A DNA stretch of 64,000 bases from Vigna angularis (taxonomy: Eukaryota; Streptophyta; Magnoliopsida; Fabales; Fabaceae), in assembly GCF_016808095.1 (NCBI RefSeq), contig NC_068978.1:26857306-26921305 (forward strand), given 5' to 3'. The notes under the pieces were generated by a model, which was not told the origin of the DNA, did not search any database, and worked only from the letters and a program-made list of their open reading frames with translations. The position numbers and the translations under genes were made by a program. This document shows positions 48,246 through 61,299 of this stretch, one piece after another. The number at the start of each line of letters is the position of its first letter. Position 1 is the stretch's first letter.

Positions 48246-50529
48246 CATTTAAAACATGTTACATATGACAAACATATCACTACACAATCATCAAACACTT
48301 TATGCAAGAAACTTATTATGCATAGATTGTCCGGAGTTAGAATGATTGCCGAGCTATGGCGGGTTGTGCACTCGTGGTGGGTTTTACTGCTTTGCAAAGC
48401 CATTGCCAATGGGTTTCACCCTACCACACTCACGAGGTTAGTCTGTACCGGGCCTTGGAGCACACTAGAAGCCCTCAAGACTAAGACCTCCTGCTACTCC
48501 TCATGACATGAATCAATCATCTCTACTTGAGAATGAAAGACCATTAGAGTTTCAGGATAACCCCCAAGACTGAGCTCCTGCATTCAATCTAAACACACTT
48601 GAATCTTACCAAGAGAATTCACTTTGAAACACAACATAGGACACCACCATGTAACCATCCGTGAGGATCATGGAATTACGTCCATCAAAGATACTTTGAA
48701 ATCACATACTTTCATTTTGGAACATAACTCATAACATGATAAATCATATACCTTAATACACATTCATACATGCTTAAAAATAATTCCACAATCTTATTTA
48801 ACTCAAACTAGAACAAGAAAATAAAGAGGAAACTAACAGATGAACCAATCGCCCAACACACACACTCGTTGAGTGACCACAGAGGTTTCTCTCACTACGA
48901 CCCATCTCGCTATGTGAATAAACTTCCAGTGGTACCAGACCCCAAATCTCTCGCCAAGCAACCCAACTCGCTATGCGAAAGTCTAGATAGTGGTCCAGAC
49001 CCTCCAAACACTCGCTAAGCACACCCATTAGCTATGCAAATAAAACTCACAATGGTCCCAGACCCCCAACCAGGCGCTCAACGCATTATCTCGCTGTGTG
49101 AATAATCAAACAGTGAGCCAACCCCCACAACCATTTGCACAACTCACCTCGCTGTGCGACTGCTCTAACAGAGAGCAACTTGCCATGACGACTCGCTTTG
49201 CGAATCTATTCGCTCAGCAAGTCTGCATAATTATGCAACACCAATTCTGTAGAATTATGCAACTCACTCCAAGTTTACCAATTCTAACTATTTTTTCCAA
49301 CTTCTAACTCTCCTAAATTGTGTTATATACCTAATTGGACTTGAACAAGTGTTCCTAAACCTTACTAACATCAATCTAAAGAGTTTTCTAATCTTATTCT
49401 ACTTCAAAACCTCCAAAACACCAAATTATAGACTCAAATCCCAATCTACCACTTTTGTCATATTTTTGATCAAATGAGTAGTTCTCACAAGTCACAAATG
49501 ACTTAACTAAGCTATTACAACTGACCATTTGAACCTATAACCCCTAATTCTCATTTTCACTACTCCACTTCCTAAAATAAGTCCTAGACTAATGTAAACT
49601 ATGTCTACACAACCTCATACCCTTTTATAACAGATTTCCTCCCACTTTGACACTTAATTATAATCCAAAACAGCTCCTAACTAAGACCAACTGCAGCAAA
49701 ATAATACACCAACCATTTCTCATTATTTCCTTATCAAAATCTCCAATTTGAACCAATTAACCTACAACCAAGATTACCCTTTTTCTTCCAACCATACAAT
49801 CACAATCAAACACTTCCTCAACACAACTTTCACATCTCAAACTCGCATACACATAGATTCAAACAATTGTACAACATACATCATCACACAAAACATCAAT
49901 ATTATCCAATTAACTAAATTATCACTAACAACAAACAACATTTTCATTCAAACAGTTTAATACTCATATACTATCAAACTTACACCACATACTTCAATTA
50001 AAAGTAATTATCTAGCTTCCCTTACCTCGACTCAACAGCTCCAAAACCTCCAAACGTTCCACAGATTTCTTGCGGCACAAGGAACTTCTAGAAAACCTAC
50101 AAACCACTAGTTGGTGATTGGAGACCAACTTTAGAATCACAAACTAACCAAGAATTTAAGAAAAAGAGTGCTTGATCCATCTAAAAAGAGAAAATATTTA
50201 CCGAATCAAGAACCCTAAAATATCAAAGAAAGGGGTTTCTAACTTACTTGCTCTAAACAACAAATTGATCGGTTGGATTTGAAGACCTTAACGCCGTGAT
50301 CGTCTAGACACCTCTTGATCGTCAAATAGATGACTTGAGATCAAGAAATCTTAGAGAGAAAGTAGAAAACTCTAGAAAAGTGGTTTCTAGAGAGATGATA
50401 CGTTTTAAAATAATGAAAATCGTTTATAACAAAAATATTTATAGTAAAACTGTTTAATATTAAAATAATCGAGTCACACTATTTTTAGACTACCACCACT
50501 TCTAAAACACAATTTTATGGGGTTTTACA
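48241..50529 (-). repeat. LTR-like block, minus orientation, related to the 18-32 kb family
   Basis: On the minus strand this starts TGTAAAACCCCATAAAATTG (50529). It shares a recognisable segment with the array LTRs: the plus strand at 48483-48560 (AAGACCTCCTGCTACTCC ... ATTAGAGTTTCAGGAT) parallels 18899-18973 (AGGACCTCCTACTACTC ... ATTAGAGTTTTAGGAT). At 48850-49215 about six variants of a CTCGCT-TGTGCGA word recur (TCGCTATGTGAA, TCGCTATGCGAA, CTCGCTGTGCGAC). No coding domain is seen; the left end is lost at the (TA)n tract. Confidence 0.55.
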
Positions 50530-51650
50530 ACTTTCCCACTATTTGTCACTTTTCCTTTTAAATTTCTTTTTTTTTAACGTCCATACACCTGATGAGTAAT
50601 CATGACCAATTAATCTTGAATTTTTTGGTTACGGTTTTGACCGTAGTTTATTCACTTTACTATTTTTTAAAAAATATTTTTTAAATGAGGTTATATTTAG
50701 AAAAATTATATTATATACTATTTTTTTTAAATGATTGTAGACTATAGTTAATTAAGGAAACTGGAGCCTATTACCATATGTTACTATTAGAAACCGCAGT
50801 TTTAAGATCTTTCTTTTTTTACTATAATTGTTTATATTATAGTTTATTAGTTGTAGTCTAATTTAAAAAATAACTATAACCATACTTTTCCGCATTAGTG
50901 TGGATTTGACCTACCTTTTAAGGTAAAGATAAAAATTAGTAATTAAAAAATAAGTATAATTTTTTTTTCAATTTACATTGTATTTAGCGTAAATTCTTCT
51001 TTTAACTGAAGAAAATATTTGGTTTATTTATTTTTCAAATAAAATTAATTATTAGTTTTCTAAACTAATTATTTATAAAACAAAAATATTTTTTAAATTA
51101 ATTTAATTTAAAAAATCATTTAAATGATAATAAAAAATTTACACAACAAGCATTCAAATTTGAAATAAATTAATTACAGTGATATTTTCTATGAATTATT
51201 ATTTTAATTTTATATGCGACATTATATAATTGACATAACACACTTATTATAATTTTAACACTGATTGATAATTTCCTAAAATATATGTGAAATATTTATT
51301 TTATTTTAAGTTGAAATCATTCCAAGTATATATTATTAATTTTTTTGATATTAATAGTTATTAGTGTAAAAATATTGTTTGATGACCCTATATGGTAATG
51401 AGATCACTCTTGAAATTTGGATAGTGACTTTTGTACAATTAATATAAAGAATACAACGAAGATTTTAAAAACAAAATTTTGATCTTACATACAAAGACAA
51501 AGAAAGATGACTGTACAGGAACCATCTATGATTACTGGTACTCCAAATATATAGGTTAGGTTGAAGAAATAGTTTTATTTTTGTGTTTATTCTTTGTACT
51601 CCAATTTTTTTTTAAATTATTAAATAATAATATCGATTTGCTTCATATAA
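50530..51650. mobile_element. AT-rich DNA with a probable CACTA terminus
   Basis: The string ...ACTATAACCATACTTTTCCGCATTAGTG ends at 50900; on the minus strand it begins CACTAATGCGGAAAAGTATGG, a good CACTA end. Upstream of it ACTATAGTTAA and GTAGTCTAA words recur like subterminal repeats back to about 50620. The matching left end was not found, so this may be a truncated element. The rest (50901-51650) is AT-rich with nothing recognised. Confidence 0.4.
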
Positions 51651-51654
51651 AGAT

Positions 51655-54236
51655 TTAGAAAATGATATTTTAGAAGTGGTAGTTATTTAAAAATAGTGAA
51701 GCTCGACTATTTTAATATTAGAAGATTTTAATATAAATAGTTTTGTTATGAATAAGTTTCATTATTTTAAAATATATCATCTTTTTAGAAATCATTTTTT
51801 TAGAATTATTTGACTTTAAGATGTTTGAAGACTGTTGAATTGCATATTTGATTTGTCTGAGGTTAATTGATTTCTATTATTGTTGGTTGAATTGATGAAT
51901 AGACTGATTATGTTGCATTGATTCCGTGTTGCTTGTAATCTGTCTGAATTGGTGTTGAGTTGATAAATTGAGGATCTAACCATTTGAGCAAGTTGGTATA
52001 CGGTTTGACATTGCAAACTGTTTTTGAAAGCACTAAGTCAGGAATATCAATTTGATCATTTGAACAAGTCCCTAACTCCCCAAATCACAGAATTGAGTTG
52101 GCTATTTTCTGGTATGACGTTGAGCACAAGCTTGGTTGCGCATGTTTGAAAGCATTTTTTTTCCAAACCGTTAAGTGCACTTTTTATGTTCGAGCGATCA
52201 TTTTGCGAATGGTTTGACGTTGAGCGGTGCAGGGTACCATTGAATGCCACTTTTTACTGTAGGTCTGAAACCATTTTAAATCTAGGTTTTTGAGTGATGG
52301 AATGGTATCGTTAAGCGAGACATTTATCAAGAAGAATGACTTTGAGCACTAGGACTGTTGTTGAGCGCAAACCTTTTTTTGAAATGTTTGGTGTGGAGCG
52401 TTAAGATTATCGCTAAGCGCTCTCTTTTTCAGGAGGCCTTATGGTGAACGTCAATGTGTTTCTTGATTTTGTAATCCTTTTACTTGTTTGAAGTGGATTA
52501 CCATGGTTGTTTGAAATGAAATTACAATGTACTTGTTATATGTCTAAATATCCATGGTGTTTATTCATGTATGAAAATGTAACGATGATGAATATGGTAT
52601 ATGTGTCAGCGTAATTCAATGGACCTCTTTGGGAGATTCTACAGTGGTGTTTTAATAGTGTATGTATTGATGTATGGATTCCATATTGGGAGTTATCATG
52701 ACGGTATAATAATCATTCAAACTCAAGTAGAGAATGGTGAGGTATGTGGTGAAAAGAATAAGATGTCCTAGTGTAGGGACTTTACCTTGGCTAAAGGCGT
52801 TAAGGGACTAACACTACAAGAAAAATAGAGGCCACATTGAAACCCATTGACAATAGCTTGTGTGTGGTAGGGTGAAACCCATTGACAATAGCTCTATAGA
52901 AAAGTAGAGGCCACAATTGTTAAGATAAAATCGTCTATAAGACTTATATGTCTAAAAATTCTCATGTTTTGAAGTTTAATCAAATAAGATTAAATAAGAC
53001 AAGAATCTCAAAATGCTTAACCAAAAGAATAGGATAGGAAAAACATAAGTGCTAGGAACAAAATCCCCAATCATCCAACAACATAGGAAAGCCTTAGGAA
53101 AACACTTAGGGTTATATGAAATGAAAAATAACTAGGTTAAAGCTTTGAGATGCTAAATGTGTAAGCTATATTGCACTTAATGGTTATCAGTTGAACTCTC
53201 AAGAAGTGAAAATGTGTCGAGACAATATCTCTACTAAACCCTTAAAAAGCCTTACATAAAGATCCATAAACTTATAGAAGTTGAAACGTGCTAAACGCTC
53301 TAACTCTAGAAAGCAATATTCCAAAAAGCGTTCATAACAGAATAGACGATACTATGAGCTAAAATCTTTACTTCGTCCAACGATGAAGTTCACACGTAAG
53401 GCAGAGAAGAAACAAGATTCAAGGCTAAGAGCTCAGTCTAACGAATATCTTTTGAAAAAACCTTTAAATAGAAGATCATTCAAAGAAAGATTCAAGAGGA
53501 TAGCTTACAACGAAAATATCAATCCTACGAAAAGCATTTAGAAGAAAGCATAGAAAAACTCAAGCTCAAGATAAAATATGAGAAGAGAAAAAGAAGAGTC
53601 AAGCTATACTCTTAAGCTTCATTGTAATATTTACTTGTTATTATGAGAAGAGAGAAAAAAAAAGAAAAGAGAGAAACACTCAGCAAGTCTATAGACTGTA
53701 TTGTATTGAACACGTGTTTTGTGAAACAGGTTGGTGTGACAAAGTTCAAGGAAATGACAAGGGTTCGTGTATGGTTTGGTTGTGATCTTATTACTGTGAT
53801 GTAATATAATATGATGGCATGCGTTAGATTAAGAGTATTGTTCTTATAATCTATTGTATGTTTTATGATGATTATTTTGGTTGCTCACCTTTACATGTTG
53901 TCGTTGTGGTTTTCACCTACGATGATCCTACTTATATGGGAGTAGATGGTGTTGCAGATATAGCTGAAGTAGAGTAGATCGACGAGAGATGGGAAAATAC
54001 TATTTGGGTTTTTATGTTTAGTTTTTCATTCATACTCGACTTTGTTATTTTTGTAAAGGACATGTTACAGTTTATTTTGTGTCATTTAGACATTGTTAAA
54101 TTGTTGTTCTGCTTTCGTGTTATGTTTACAAATTTATAAAGGATTTTGTTTAAATAACAACAATGGTTTTATATGATTTTTATGTTTTACGACGAACAAA
54201 ATTTAATTTTTGTGGCATCCCATTAGGGTTGTTACA
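51655..54236 (+). repeat. LTR-like block, plus orientation, with a CACTA-end sequence inside
   Basis: The first 140 bases (51660-51800) match, inverted, 50390-50520 of the neighbouring minus-oriented LTR block (TTTTAGAAGTGGTAGT, ATTTTAAAATA). The last part (53865-54236) is LTR-like: TTGCTCACCTTTACATGTTG, GATGATCCTACTTATATGGG, GTTGCAGATATAGCTGAAGT, and it ends CATTAGGGTTGTTACA, a typical LTR terminus. At 51850-52400 GTTGAGCG/TAAGCG words occur. At 52811 CACTACAAGAAAAATAG, a canonical CACTA tip, starts an insertion whose right end I cannot find. No coding domain is recognised. Confidence 0.5.
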
Positions 54237-55287
54237 GCCAATGCAAGTGTCTCAAATCAGGTTACGTACACACTGTTCAAAGAGAATGCACATACATTAA
54301 TTTTACATAATTAGAGGCATGACATGTTCTCAATTTAATTAAAAGACTAAGTAGCTTCCCCATACCTTGCTCAATTCTAGTGTCTTGTTTACACACAATA
54401 TCACAGTCAACCAAATCCTCCTCAAGACTTACACTTTTGTTGTCCAACAATTTGCCCTCACCCTTCTACCAATTTCCAAATGTGCCCTCCTTTTTTCCCT
54501 AAAGGTTCTTACATTTGCACTCTCTTTTGGTTATTAAAACAATTGTATTTCCAAAATCACTCTTATTTCAATCAGGTTTTAAAACTTAAAACTGATAATG
54601 ATTCGGTTTCCATGTTCAAATTTATGGTACCAATTACCTTAATTAAGATTTATCTCACTTAAGTTGTCTAGGTATAATGTACTTAGTTTCTAAACCTAAT
54701 TACAACCACTTAGTAAAAATTAATAAACATTCTCCTCAAGGACCCCTAGGATTCAAACTCCCATCCATTCAATCCTAAATAATCATCTCCACCAATAAGT
54801 CATCACATGATTATTGATTATTACATGTATCATCAATATACAAAAATATACACCAATATATACCACACGTTGGCAAGGATTGAACACGTGACCACATAGC
54901 CCAACCAAGAGTACATACTAACTAAGGTACATAACTCTTGTGCAAACATGTGAATTTCAATAACATACTTAAGTCATATTACATCATCAATTCCAAGTTC
55001 TATATTTTCTTTAGGTCTTACATTTGTAACAGTTTTTCACGATCTTTGGTTACCGCATTTACACCTCAAATACACTTACTTATAGAACACATGTTCAACC
55101 ATGACTTGGGAGGAACTCTTATCATATTTTCTTTTGTCATGTAATTTGATGAGCTGAAGTGTTTTCTACACATATAAGAGATGCATTATGACCCTTTGCA
55201 CTATATCCTAACAAACATAAGCTGAGAAGTCACTACTGGTGCAAAATAACATTGCATGCATCATGAAAATTTCATAAGCAAAAGAAT
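54237..55287. other. Retroelement-like intergenic DNA
   Basis: No gene is recognised. TCACTACTGGTGCAAAATAAC at about 55232 resembles a CACTA tip (CACTACTGGTGC) and may be the 3' end of the element whose TNP2 relic follows. Confidence 0.35.
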
Positions 55288-56215
55288 CAAACTTTTCCAA
55301 CTCTACCAAGCCACAAAAACTTCAAGTCCTCAACTAGTGGATTAAGATAAACATTCATATCATTTCTGAGTAGCCTATGACTAGATATCATCATAGACAA
55401 CGTTATGTACATTCTCTTCATGCACAGTCTAAGAGATAAGTTGTAAATGAATAATATAACATGCCAATAATTGTTGTTGGTACTTAAATTATCAAATGGA
55501 TCCATTCCATTAGTAGCGAAACCAAACCCAAGATTTCTATGTTCTTGAAAAAACTGGGGGAATTCCTAATCAATATTTTTCCATTGCATTGAATTTGCTA
55601 GATTACAAAATAGTATGTCACATCTTCTCTCATCTACATCCCATATAAAGTTTTTAGCGTCTTTTGGGTTCACAAACAAACGCTTCAATCTGATATGATG
55701 GGAAGGTACCAAACTACTTTCAAAGTGGGGCCATCCTTTTCTATCTGACCATTATCTTCACTATTGTTTCTCTTCTTGTATTGTGATCATCTACACTTCG
55801 AACATTTTTTCAAACCTTCAAATTCTTTCCTATGTAATATGTAATCATTAGGACATGCATGTATCTTTTTATACTTCATACACATTAGACAAAAATTATT
55901 TTTGGACTTCCATTTGGAAGCATTTAACTCAATAGCACCAATAATTCTGTGAAACTCTTATCGACCCACCCATTGGTCGCCTTTAAATCCATCAACTTTA
56001 ACACCACTTACAACCATGTGAACTTAGTTGAAATGACATACAATGAAGTCTCCACATTAGACATTGTCTAAAACACATGCGCTTGGGCAAAAGCTTTAAT
56101 GTCAACATTGCGAGTCATGCCCTCTAATTGGCCTTCTTCCAATTGATCTTCCATGATGGAATCGACAACATGTTCAATTCGATAGACAATTGGGAAGTCT
56201 ATTAATTCGTTGGAC
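55288..56215 (-). pseudogene. CACTA TNP2-type transposase, N-terminal half relic
   Basis: Read on the minus strand from about 56170: SIMEDQLEEGQLEGM, TSLYVISTKFTWL, LMDLKATNGWVDKSFTE, KYKKIHACPNDYILHRKEFE, VVWYLPIISD, MDPFDNLSTNNNYW, YNLSLRLCMKR, NVYLNPLVEDLKFLW. This is the N-terminal half of TNP2 in order, with several stops and shifts; only the last 72 codons (55287-55505) are open. It reaches further into the protein than the copy at 16975-17760 and is clearly the same transposase family. A CACTA-like tip lies just beyond its 3' side at 55232. Confidence 0.8.
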
Positions 56216-58086
56216 CATGTCCGTGTTGTATAACTTTAGAAGAAATCGTCACAGATAAGGTGTTCTCTAATTTCAATTGCATTCAACTTACTCCTATTCA
56301 AATAGTTGACAAAGGGACATCTAAATTTCCCTTCATCACCACTTCTACCCTCATTATATTGCGTAAATAGCATAAATTTTTCAACTCCTCTCTCATATTC
56401 AACACTTATGCATGGTGAATTAATGCAATCTCGATCTATTTGTATATATAATGAAATTGTGTGAACAAATTCAGTAATTTTTACCTCACTTTGGTATATA
56501 AGGTGTGACCCTATCCCATTTAAGAAGATTGACGTTTTTTTTATTGGTACATATCAATTTTAAACAACATTTCTTAAATTTCATGAAATTTTATTAACAT
56601 TTTGCATTAGTCTTAAGGTTACACAAAATGAAAGTTATGTCAACCACAATAAAATATGTACCAGAAAATCAATACAAAATATTGGTGAAAAATATTCATG
56701 AATTTTAAGACATGTATATTAAAATATATATGTAGTAATAAATTATGAAAAAGTGATCAATCTTTTTAAATTGTCTAATCGAACAATTCAACATTCAATA
56801 CATATAAATTATTAGTACTCGCTCATCTTATATTAATTTAAAAATTACAATTTCTTCAAAAACCTTAGAGACAATCACTAATTTTGGTATTGAATTCCAA
56901 ACAGGAAACTAAAGCTAACTCAATACGACAACAACCTCAAATCAAACGAAATAAATCAATATATTTAACCACATATCTAACATACAAAAAATAAACAAAA
57001 TACTAGAAATACAAATAAATTGAACCTAGAAACACGAAACACGAGCAACAAAGAAGGAGGAAACAACCCTGAACTTGTTTTGAAAAGTTACACAATCTCA
57101 CTACAATGCAATAGTAATCGAACACAATAAAATATAGGAACTTTAGGCACTACCAACTTCAAAGAAAACACAAACTCAACGAAAAACCCAAATCACTCAC
57201 TAATGTTCAACGTGCGACAATGGCGACAGAGAATGGAAGTGCTGATGAAATGAAGTTTAGTAGAAAGTGGAGGTTCTTAAGAACTTCTGTTCAATTGTGC
57301 AACGAACAGTGGAGTTTAACGGTGCATGAATATTACTCAATGGTGGAAGAAGAAATTTTTTTTTACTGACTTCACAAAGAAAAAGAAAAGAGTAACAATG
57401 GTGAGAAAGATAATTCGTAGGAAAGAAGATAAGAGAATAAGAATTATTATAATAACACAATAGAACATGGACCTCGCATCTTAGTAAATTTCACGAAAAT
57501 TAAGCCTCAAACTTTTGGATTGGATATAACTTAATAGATTTTGATTGTACAAAGAAACAAAGCTTAAAATTTGACACTGAAATAAAAAACTATTATATTT
57601 AGTTTTAATATATGTTAGGTAGCAGTATTAGTATGAATGACAGGAGTTGATTATTATTGAATTTAGAGTTGTGTGGTTGGATGAAAATGTTATAAAAATA
57701 TCTTAATGAATTAAGCAAAGTGTGGACAGAAAGAAAGGAGTGGTGGGTGTACATCCGACTTTTAAAATTCATAAGTGAGACTGATTTTATTTGAAAAAGA
57801 CTTATAAGGAATTTTATCTGAATGCAATAATATAGGTTGTCTCTTTAACATTACCTACCATGCTTTTGTTGGTTCAAAATATGTTTGCGTTGATCAAATT
57901 TGACTGTGATAGAATGAAAGGAATGTGACTAACTACATGGAAGCATACAAATTGAGTCGACAATAAGAAAACTCGTGATTTGAACCTCTATTTGTATGTC
58001 AGAATAATTGTGGGGGACACAAATAAGGACACATCAACTCAGCCTCATTTTCTTAATATTTTACATCATAACATTTTGTTCTTTTC

Positions 58087-58121
<35 letters not shown>

Positions 58122-59370
58122 GTATTGTTAATATTTTCTACCATTTAAGTTTGATTCCTTGCAACACTAATATGATTTCAGGTTCTGATTGTATTTTCAA
58201 TTGTCTTTAATTGCAATTATAATTCTTGAAATGTTTTATATCTGAAATTGTTTCTTTCTTTTTCCTGCATGGTTCTTAATTTGAGTTTCTGGATTGTACT
58301 CAGTTTAGGTTCATGATGATTCCATTTTGGTTACATAGTGTAGATAATTGGTACTGTTTCATTCCATTTTGTTTGCTTTTTGATGTTTTACTATGTTTAT
58401 TAGTTTGTAAAATCAGTGGTGAAATTCATTTAGAATCTTTTGAAATATTAGTAGAATTTCTTGAGAATTTTAAAGGTGAACAGAATGTAGTTCAGTTTCA
58501 AGTAAATAAGTATAAAAATAAGTCCTCGATCTATTTTTGTTTTAAAAACCTTTTAGATACTTATAAAAATAGTTAAGTGTTCAACACTACGTGCAAATCG
58601 TATAACTTCTGCAAAAGCTTCTAACATTTATTTGTGAAAAAATTTTAAACTTTTTTTCTAGAATTTACGTGTATTTCAGTACTCTCTTCCCTCCCTTGTC
58701 ACTTTTGTACTCACATTATTTCAAATTATTAAATAATTTATTACCACTTTTATATTTAAATAATTTTTAGTTTTTTAATATTCACGTACAAAACCAAAGT
58801 CTATTTATAAAGAATATTTTCAGTTAAGAATCGAAACTAAAACTCGTTTTTTGTTATCTCATCTAAATATAATTAACTTTGAGAACCGAAATTAAAATGA
58901 AAAATAAATGGTGCCAAATATCTTTATATAGTGATTAATTTTATCTCATTTAGAAGTCTGTATTTGTCAGCGTTTTTTTACATCAACATGTTTAATTTAT
59001 AAGTTTTATATAACTAACTAATTAAAATTTCTATTAGTATATAAAATTTAATATTTGATCATTTATAATTGAACAATAAAATTGAAAAGTACACTTGCAC
59101 ATGTTTCTCATAGTTTGTATTTTGGTTCGGTTGAACAGTAAACATAAAAGTCCTCCGTGATTAATGGTTGTTGCAACCTCTATCAATTATTGAAATCAGC
59201 AATCAAATTAATGACTAAAGGAAATGACCAAATTGACAAACAATTACCTCGTGACTAATTTTGATTACCAATTTTAAAATTATATAATTAACTTAAACTT
59301 AATAACTAAATCAGTCACAAAAGTATTATTTTAAATTTTAAATTTCTTTTCTAAAATACAATAAAATACA

Positions 59371-59411
<41 letters not shown>

Positions 59412-59950
59412 ATACCTTCTATAAAATCCATCAAAATAATATAATACTAGTTTATGCATATTAACATAGAAAATCAAGCCGTGTAAACAATAATCCAGGT
59501 AGTGCTAAAGCTATTATACTTAAACCAATTCAAACTTTATTATGAAAACAAATAACAATAAAATTTAATAAGTACTAAATATGTTTTACATCATATTTAA
59601 ATAATTGACACTTGAAAATTAAATTTTAATTATTAATTATAGTAAAATAATTAAACATATAAACATAACAATTATTATAATCTATCTAATTAAAATTATT
59701 AATTAATTAATTAAAAACAAAAAATATTTATATGCTTAAATATCTGAAGAAAATATTTAGATAATGTTTATAATTTATATATATTTTAGAAATTAAAAAA
59801 ATTAAAATAAGTTCTCTCATTGATCCACGAAACAGGTTGAATAAAAAATGTTACTCAGATTTAGTATGGTTGGCTAATTTCGTGAAACAGGTTCGATCAA
59901 GAATGTCAGTCCGTTTTATAATGGTTGGCTAATTTGGCTGGTCTCGTTAT
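56216..59950. other. AT-rich intergenic DNA with scattered repeats
   Basis: No host gene is recognised. 56216-57450 probably includes 5' sequence of the CACTA element. A (TTA)n tract lies at 58088-58120 and a (TA)n tract at 59371-59410. At 59827-59940 a ~57-bp direct repeat occurs twice (CGAAACAGGTT.GAT/AAT ... ATGGTTGGCTAATTT). The 87-codon plus frame at 58313-58576 has no known domain, and its AT-rich codons look like non-coding DNA. Confidence 0.4.
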
Positions 59951-59958
59951 CCAACAAC

Positions 59959-60467
59959 TAGAGATAACAATTTTATCCACGGGATATATACGGATAAAAT
60001 CTGCGACGGATAGTTAATATCTGCGAGTATTTATTATCTGTGAGTAACAGATAATGTATATTTTAATACCCGCTTTTAAATGGATGAGGTACGGGTAGTA
60101 TATTATCCATTCTTCGAATATCCGTTATTCGCAAAAAATTAAAAAAAATATTTTATATATTTTTTAGTTAAATTTAATTAAAAATAAAATAAAATTATAT
60201 TTTATTAGGTTAAATTTAATTAAAATTAAAATTATATTATATATTTTTTTTAATTTTATTTAAATTTTATTTTAAAAACATATTAAATATATATTTTTTA
60301 TATTTTGCAGATATTTGTGGGTACCGTGAGTTTTAAAATGCCCTGCATTTATTTTTTAAACGGATACCCATGTGAGTAACAGATCGAGTAGCAGGTACAG
60401 TTTTATTCGACAGATCGAGTTGCGAGTAGACACTATTCGTATCCGACCCGCTCCGTTGCCATCCCTA
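59959..60467. mobile_element. Non-autonomous hAT element, 509 bp
   Basis: The left end TAGAGATAACAATTTTATCC and the right end, on the minus strand, TAGGGATGGCAACGGAGCGG share the hAT-type TAGGGATGNCAA pattern. Flanks are CCAACAAC (59951-59958) and CCTACAAC (60468-60475), an 8-bp duplication with one mismatch. The interior has GGATA/GGGTA/CGGATA words on both sides (ACGGATAAAATC, GCGGGTCGGATACG) and an AT-rich centre. It is non-coding. Confidence 0.75.
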
Positions 60468-60475
60468 CCTACAAC

Positions 60476-61299
60476 TAAAAAAATAAGAACTAAAAAAAAT
60501 AAGTGATTGATTATTTCATTTTAACAAACTAACCTACATCTTGTTGAACAAACTATCAACCAGACAAAATAACTGAGAACGTAATATCCTGATTTTCCAT
60601 AACATATGATATGTCGTACGCTCTTCCTCACACGCCTCGTTATAAACAGATTTAACAGAATATACTTTTGTCTTTTCATCCCTTCAACACCATGCATCTT
60701 CCTTATTATCCCTATAGACAACGTTTCATTTCCACTTGTTTTCCTATTAACCCCGTAAATAATCTTTTATTGCATTCCTTCCCATAATTACAATATACAT
60801 ATATCCTTATCGTTAAATATTTATTTGGTAAGTACTAACTTCCTTCATATATTAATGATTTTAAATACATGAAATTTGTAATATTCACTTTATGAATAAT
60901 ATATTATGAGGTTGTTTGTTTAAAAAGTTTCTATTTGCAACATATGTTCTCATGTTTAAATATTGAATTTGAAAAAAAGTTTAAATAAACTTCAATTTTG
61001 TTATTATAAATATTTATATATTTATATTTATATTTAAATTAAATAGTTGAGATAAAAAGGAACTAGTAATTAAAATAAATAAAAATTGCACAACTATTTT
61101 ATATTATAATAAAGAAAATTTATTGTGTTTCTTAAAAGAAAAATACAAACAAAATAAAAGGACTACTAACAATACACACAAACCTACACTAGGTAGACAT
61201 ATTAGGGCTCCACATAGGCCTAGTAAACATCTTATTTAGGAGCTAACAATAACTTAGAATAATTAAAACATATATAGTTCTAGTTTTCACATGCATCAT
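60476..61299. other. Intergenic region downstream of the CYP82A-type gene
   Basis: Nothing recognisable except the 3' flank of the P450 gene. The minus strand immediately after the stop codon should hold its 3' UTR; AT-rich sequence (61050-61160) could supply poly(A) signals. Confidence 0.4.

Noticed and set aside
52811..53760. Complete CACTA element starting CACTACAAGAAAAATAG
   Set aside because: The left tip is convincing but no inverted right tip or 3-bp duplication could be found, so it is mentioned only within the surrounding block.
58313..58576. 87-codon plus frame
   Set aside because: No domain, AT-rich codon use, and no splice or promoter context; treated as chance.
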